Assembly (NCBI GenBank): GCA_902802975.1
Contig: CADCOF010000157.1
Location: 1 to 7,006, forward strand
DNA: 7,006 bases
Direction of reading: 5' to 3'
Origin: an uncultured Ruminococcus sp.
GTDB lineage: Bacteria; Bacillota; Clostridia; Oscillospirales; Acutalibacteraceae
Shown here: piece by piece, positions 6,701 through 7,006 of the stretch
Numbering within the stretch: position 1 is the stretch's first letter
How the letters are laid out: the number at the start of each line of letters is the position of its first letter
Made by a program: the position numbers and the translations under genes
Notes under the pieces: generated by a model
Databases searched by the model: none
The model's input: only the letters and a program-made list of their open reading frames with translations
What the model was told of the DNA's origin: nothing

Positions 6701-6910
6701 TACCGCGTTGTTCCGAAGGATTTCTTCGGCTATGAACTTGTAGAAAACAACAAAGGATTTTCGGGCACATATACCGGAGAAGAGATCGATATTATTTTCA
6801 ATTACAAGCCGAATTACGGAACCAGTCTGCTTGTATGGCTTGCAGGAGGCGGAGTTGCCGTTTTGGCAGGCGGTATTGCAGCATTTATCCTTCGCCGCAG
6901 AGAAAATTGA
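3746..6910 (+). CDS. Secreted, membrane-anchored type I pullulanase with MucBP-like and CBM26-like modules
   Basis: A 1054-residue extracellular GH13 (subfamily 14-like) enzyme that hydrolyses alpha-1,6 branches in starch or pullulan. Residues 1-28 are a signal peptide (MSVFA before E29); the Cys at 23 follows Pro, so it is not a lipobox. An acidic linker spans 29-50 and a CBM48-like N-domain about 57-165. The type I signature FNWGYDP is at 262-268 (family form YNWGYDP). GH13 regions follow: DVVYNHT 309-315, GFRFD 376-380, YGEGWD 409-414 and SCHDN 494-498. These give nucleophile D380, acid/base E411 and stabiliser D497, all intact. A beta C-domain precedes MucBP-like repeats at about 706-771 and 778-844. 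A CBM26-like module with an AWPG motif (850-947) and a third MucBP-like repeat (959-1022) follow. A transmembrane helix (1028-1049) and the tail RRREN end the protein, with no LPXTG or dockerin. The start is GTG. Confidence 0.95.
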   Translation: MNKEKIRKWVCGFAAAALMFIPCMSVFAETDADSESDEGNESIQTQTEENFVTNLDKLAYNGSDLGAVYSKDNTVFKVWSPTAKKVQLMLYSDGDASAVSEYESCVDMEYDEKTGVWAAAVKGDLANKYYTYYIYNGVKGKEVVDIYAKAAGVNGNRGMVVDLDGTDPEGWSSDKHVSVDKPTDAIVWEVNVKDFSKDPASGISANNRGKYLAFTETDTTVDGSGIGTTGLAYLKDLGVNYVQLLPIFDFGSVDESGSDDQFNWGYDPKNYNVPEGSYSSDPYNGNVRITEAKQMIKAIHDNGMGVIMDVVYNHTYEGAKSWFNMTVPDYYYRFTESGSWSNGSGCGNDTASEHLMFRKFMVDSVVYWASEYHIDGFRFDLMGLHDVDTMKAIREALDKLEGGEKIIMYGEGWDMSTSAEPGTVMANQKNIKKMGGRIGAFNDGFRDGVKGHTFTAGQGGFVQGSGGQAAVKAGIKAEVDNWASVPGQVVTYTSCHDNYTLWDKLVITSGTKENFDVRSENLVAMNKMAAALTLTSQGISFFQAGEEFARTKHGDENSFSSSYKINQLDWNRRNEYNDLVQYYAGLIEIRKNFAPFTDDTSKSANEIKFLDTDKGVIAYTIENQLTADKQWKTAMLVFNASDKDKEFDLSDENLPPEWVVVVNGSSAGVHELAIINEKKVTVPAGTAMMLVDKSSFDSCRVKSDKGRLIVKHVNAKDGSLIKTQVYSGTIGTKYSVAPDAELSLDYTYAETQGSTVGVYSEVQNEVTFAYNEYNGTFGTVSISFVDAKSGEKLSDTVVKRGKTGDRYFTAELPSIKGYALDLTQLPKNGAGKYTDSNIDIEYKYSPMNNDSVTVHYYNENNWADLTLYAYGNGMQNSSDMKELAGAWPGMKMTDEGDGWWTCTIPSESLVGVSSVKVIAAHGHAQDPLAGNEGYKVSGEVWIKDGKVTDGHSHEVFTTGSVKVIYVDYSGAVIDTDVISGRVDEEYRVVPKDFFGYELVENNKGFSGTYTGEEIDIIFNYKPNYGTSLLVWLAGGGVAVLAGGIAAFILRRREN

Positions 6911-6956
6911 TCGATAATGCAGACTGTGCCAAAAGTTCTGAGCATGAACCCCTCCA

Positions 6957-7006
6957 CCGCCTTACGGCGGCTGGGAGCCGTTGCCAACGGTTGGGAACCG
7001 TCCCCG
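6957..7006. repeat. GC-rich cluster of short palindromes and a near 20-bp period, cut by the edge
   Basis: CCGCC (6957-6961) pairs with GGCGG (6966-6970) over a TTAC loop. AGCCGTT (6976-6982) pairs with AACGGTT (6986-6992), including one G-T pair. GGGA (6993-6996) pairs with TCCC (7001-7004). TGGGAGCCG (6972-6980) recurs with one change as TGGGAACCG (6992-7000), a 20-bp period. No T-tract follows inside the window, so I do not call a terminator, although the first hairpin lies 46 bases after the pullulanase stop. It resembles the palindromic interspersed repeats common in gut Firmicutes. Bases 6911-6956 show nothing recognisable. Confidence 0.55.

Overview
The window looks like chromosomal DNA of a starch-using gut Firmicute, most likely from the Ruminococcaceae/Oscillospiraceae (Ruminococcus- or [Eubacterium] siraeum-like). 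This is inferred from strong AGGAGG-type ribosome binding sites, sigma-A promoters, a secreted type I pullulanase carrying starch-binding and MucBP-like modules, a secreted protein of a type recalled from Ruminococcus surface proteins, and a RecD2-type helicase. No marker gene fixes the species.

Layout. Positions 1-870 (minus strand) hold the N-terminal 290 residues of a secreted protein whose 3' end lies off the left edge. Its promoter is at 926-954. The gap 871-1152 also holds a cluster of TTGCACATTG repeats in both orientations that ends against the recD2 stop codon. Positions 1153-3369 (minus) encode RecD2, with a strong promoter at 3432-3459 that rules out the upstream TTG start. The divergent intergenic region 3370-3745 contains the recD2 promoter, a 41-bp imperfect inverted repeat (3482-3522), the pullulanase promoter (3585-3613) and a structured leader of about 125 nt. 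The leader has a terminator-like 5' hairpin, duplicated T-tracts and a hairpin just before the Shine-Dalgarno. Positions 3746-6910 (plus) encode a 1054-residue secreted, membrane-anchored type I pullulanase. The last 50 bases (6957-7006) are packed with short GC-rich palindromes and cut by the window edge.

How the genes relate. The pullulanase cuts alpha-1,6 branch points of starch or pullulan-like glucans outside the cell and appears tethered by a C-terminal transmembrane helix. The partial left-hand protein is also exported and may have a CBM26-like sugar-binding fold, so a role at the same surface is possible but unproven. RecD2 is a housekeeping DNA repair helicase; it separates the two exported proteins and shows no functional link to them. 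I see no phage, CRISPR, transposase, defence or biosynthetic system. The least explained parts are the pullulanase leader and the intergenic repeats.
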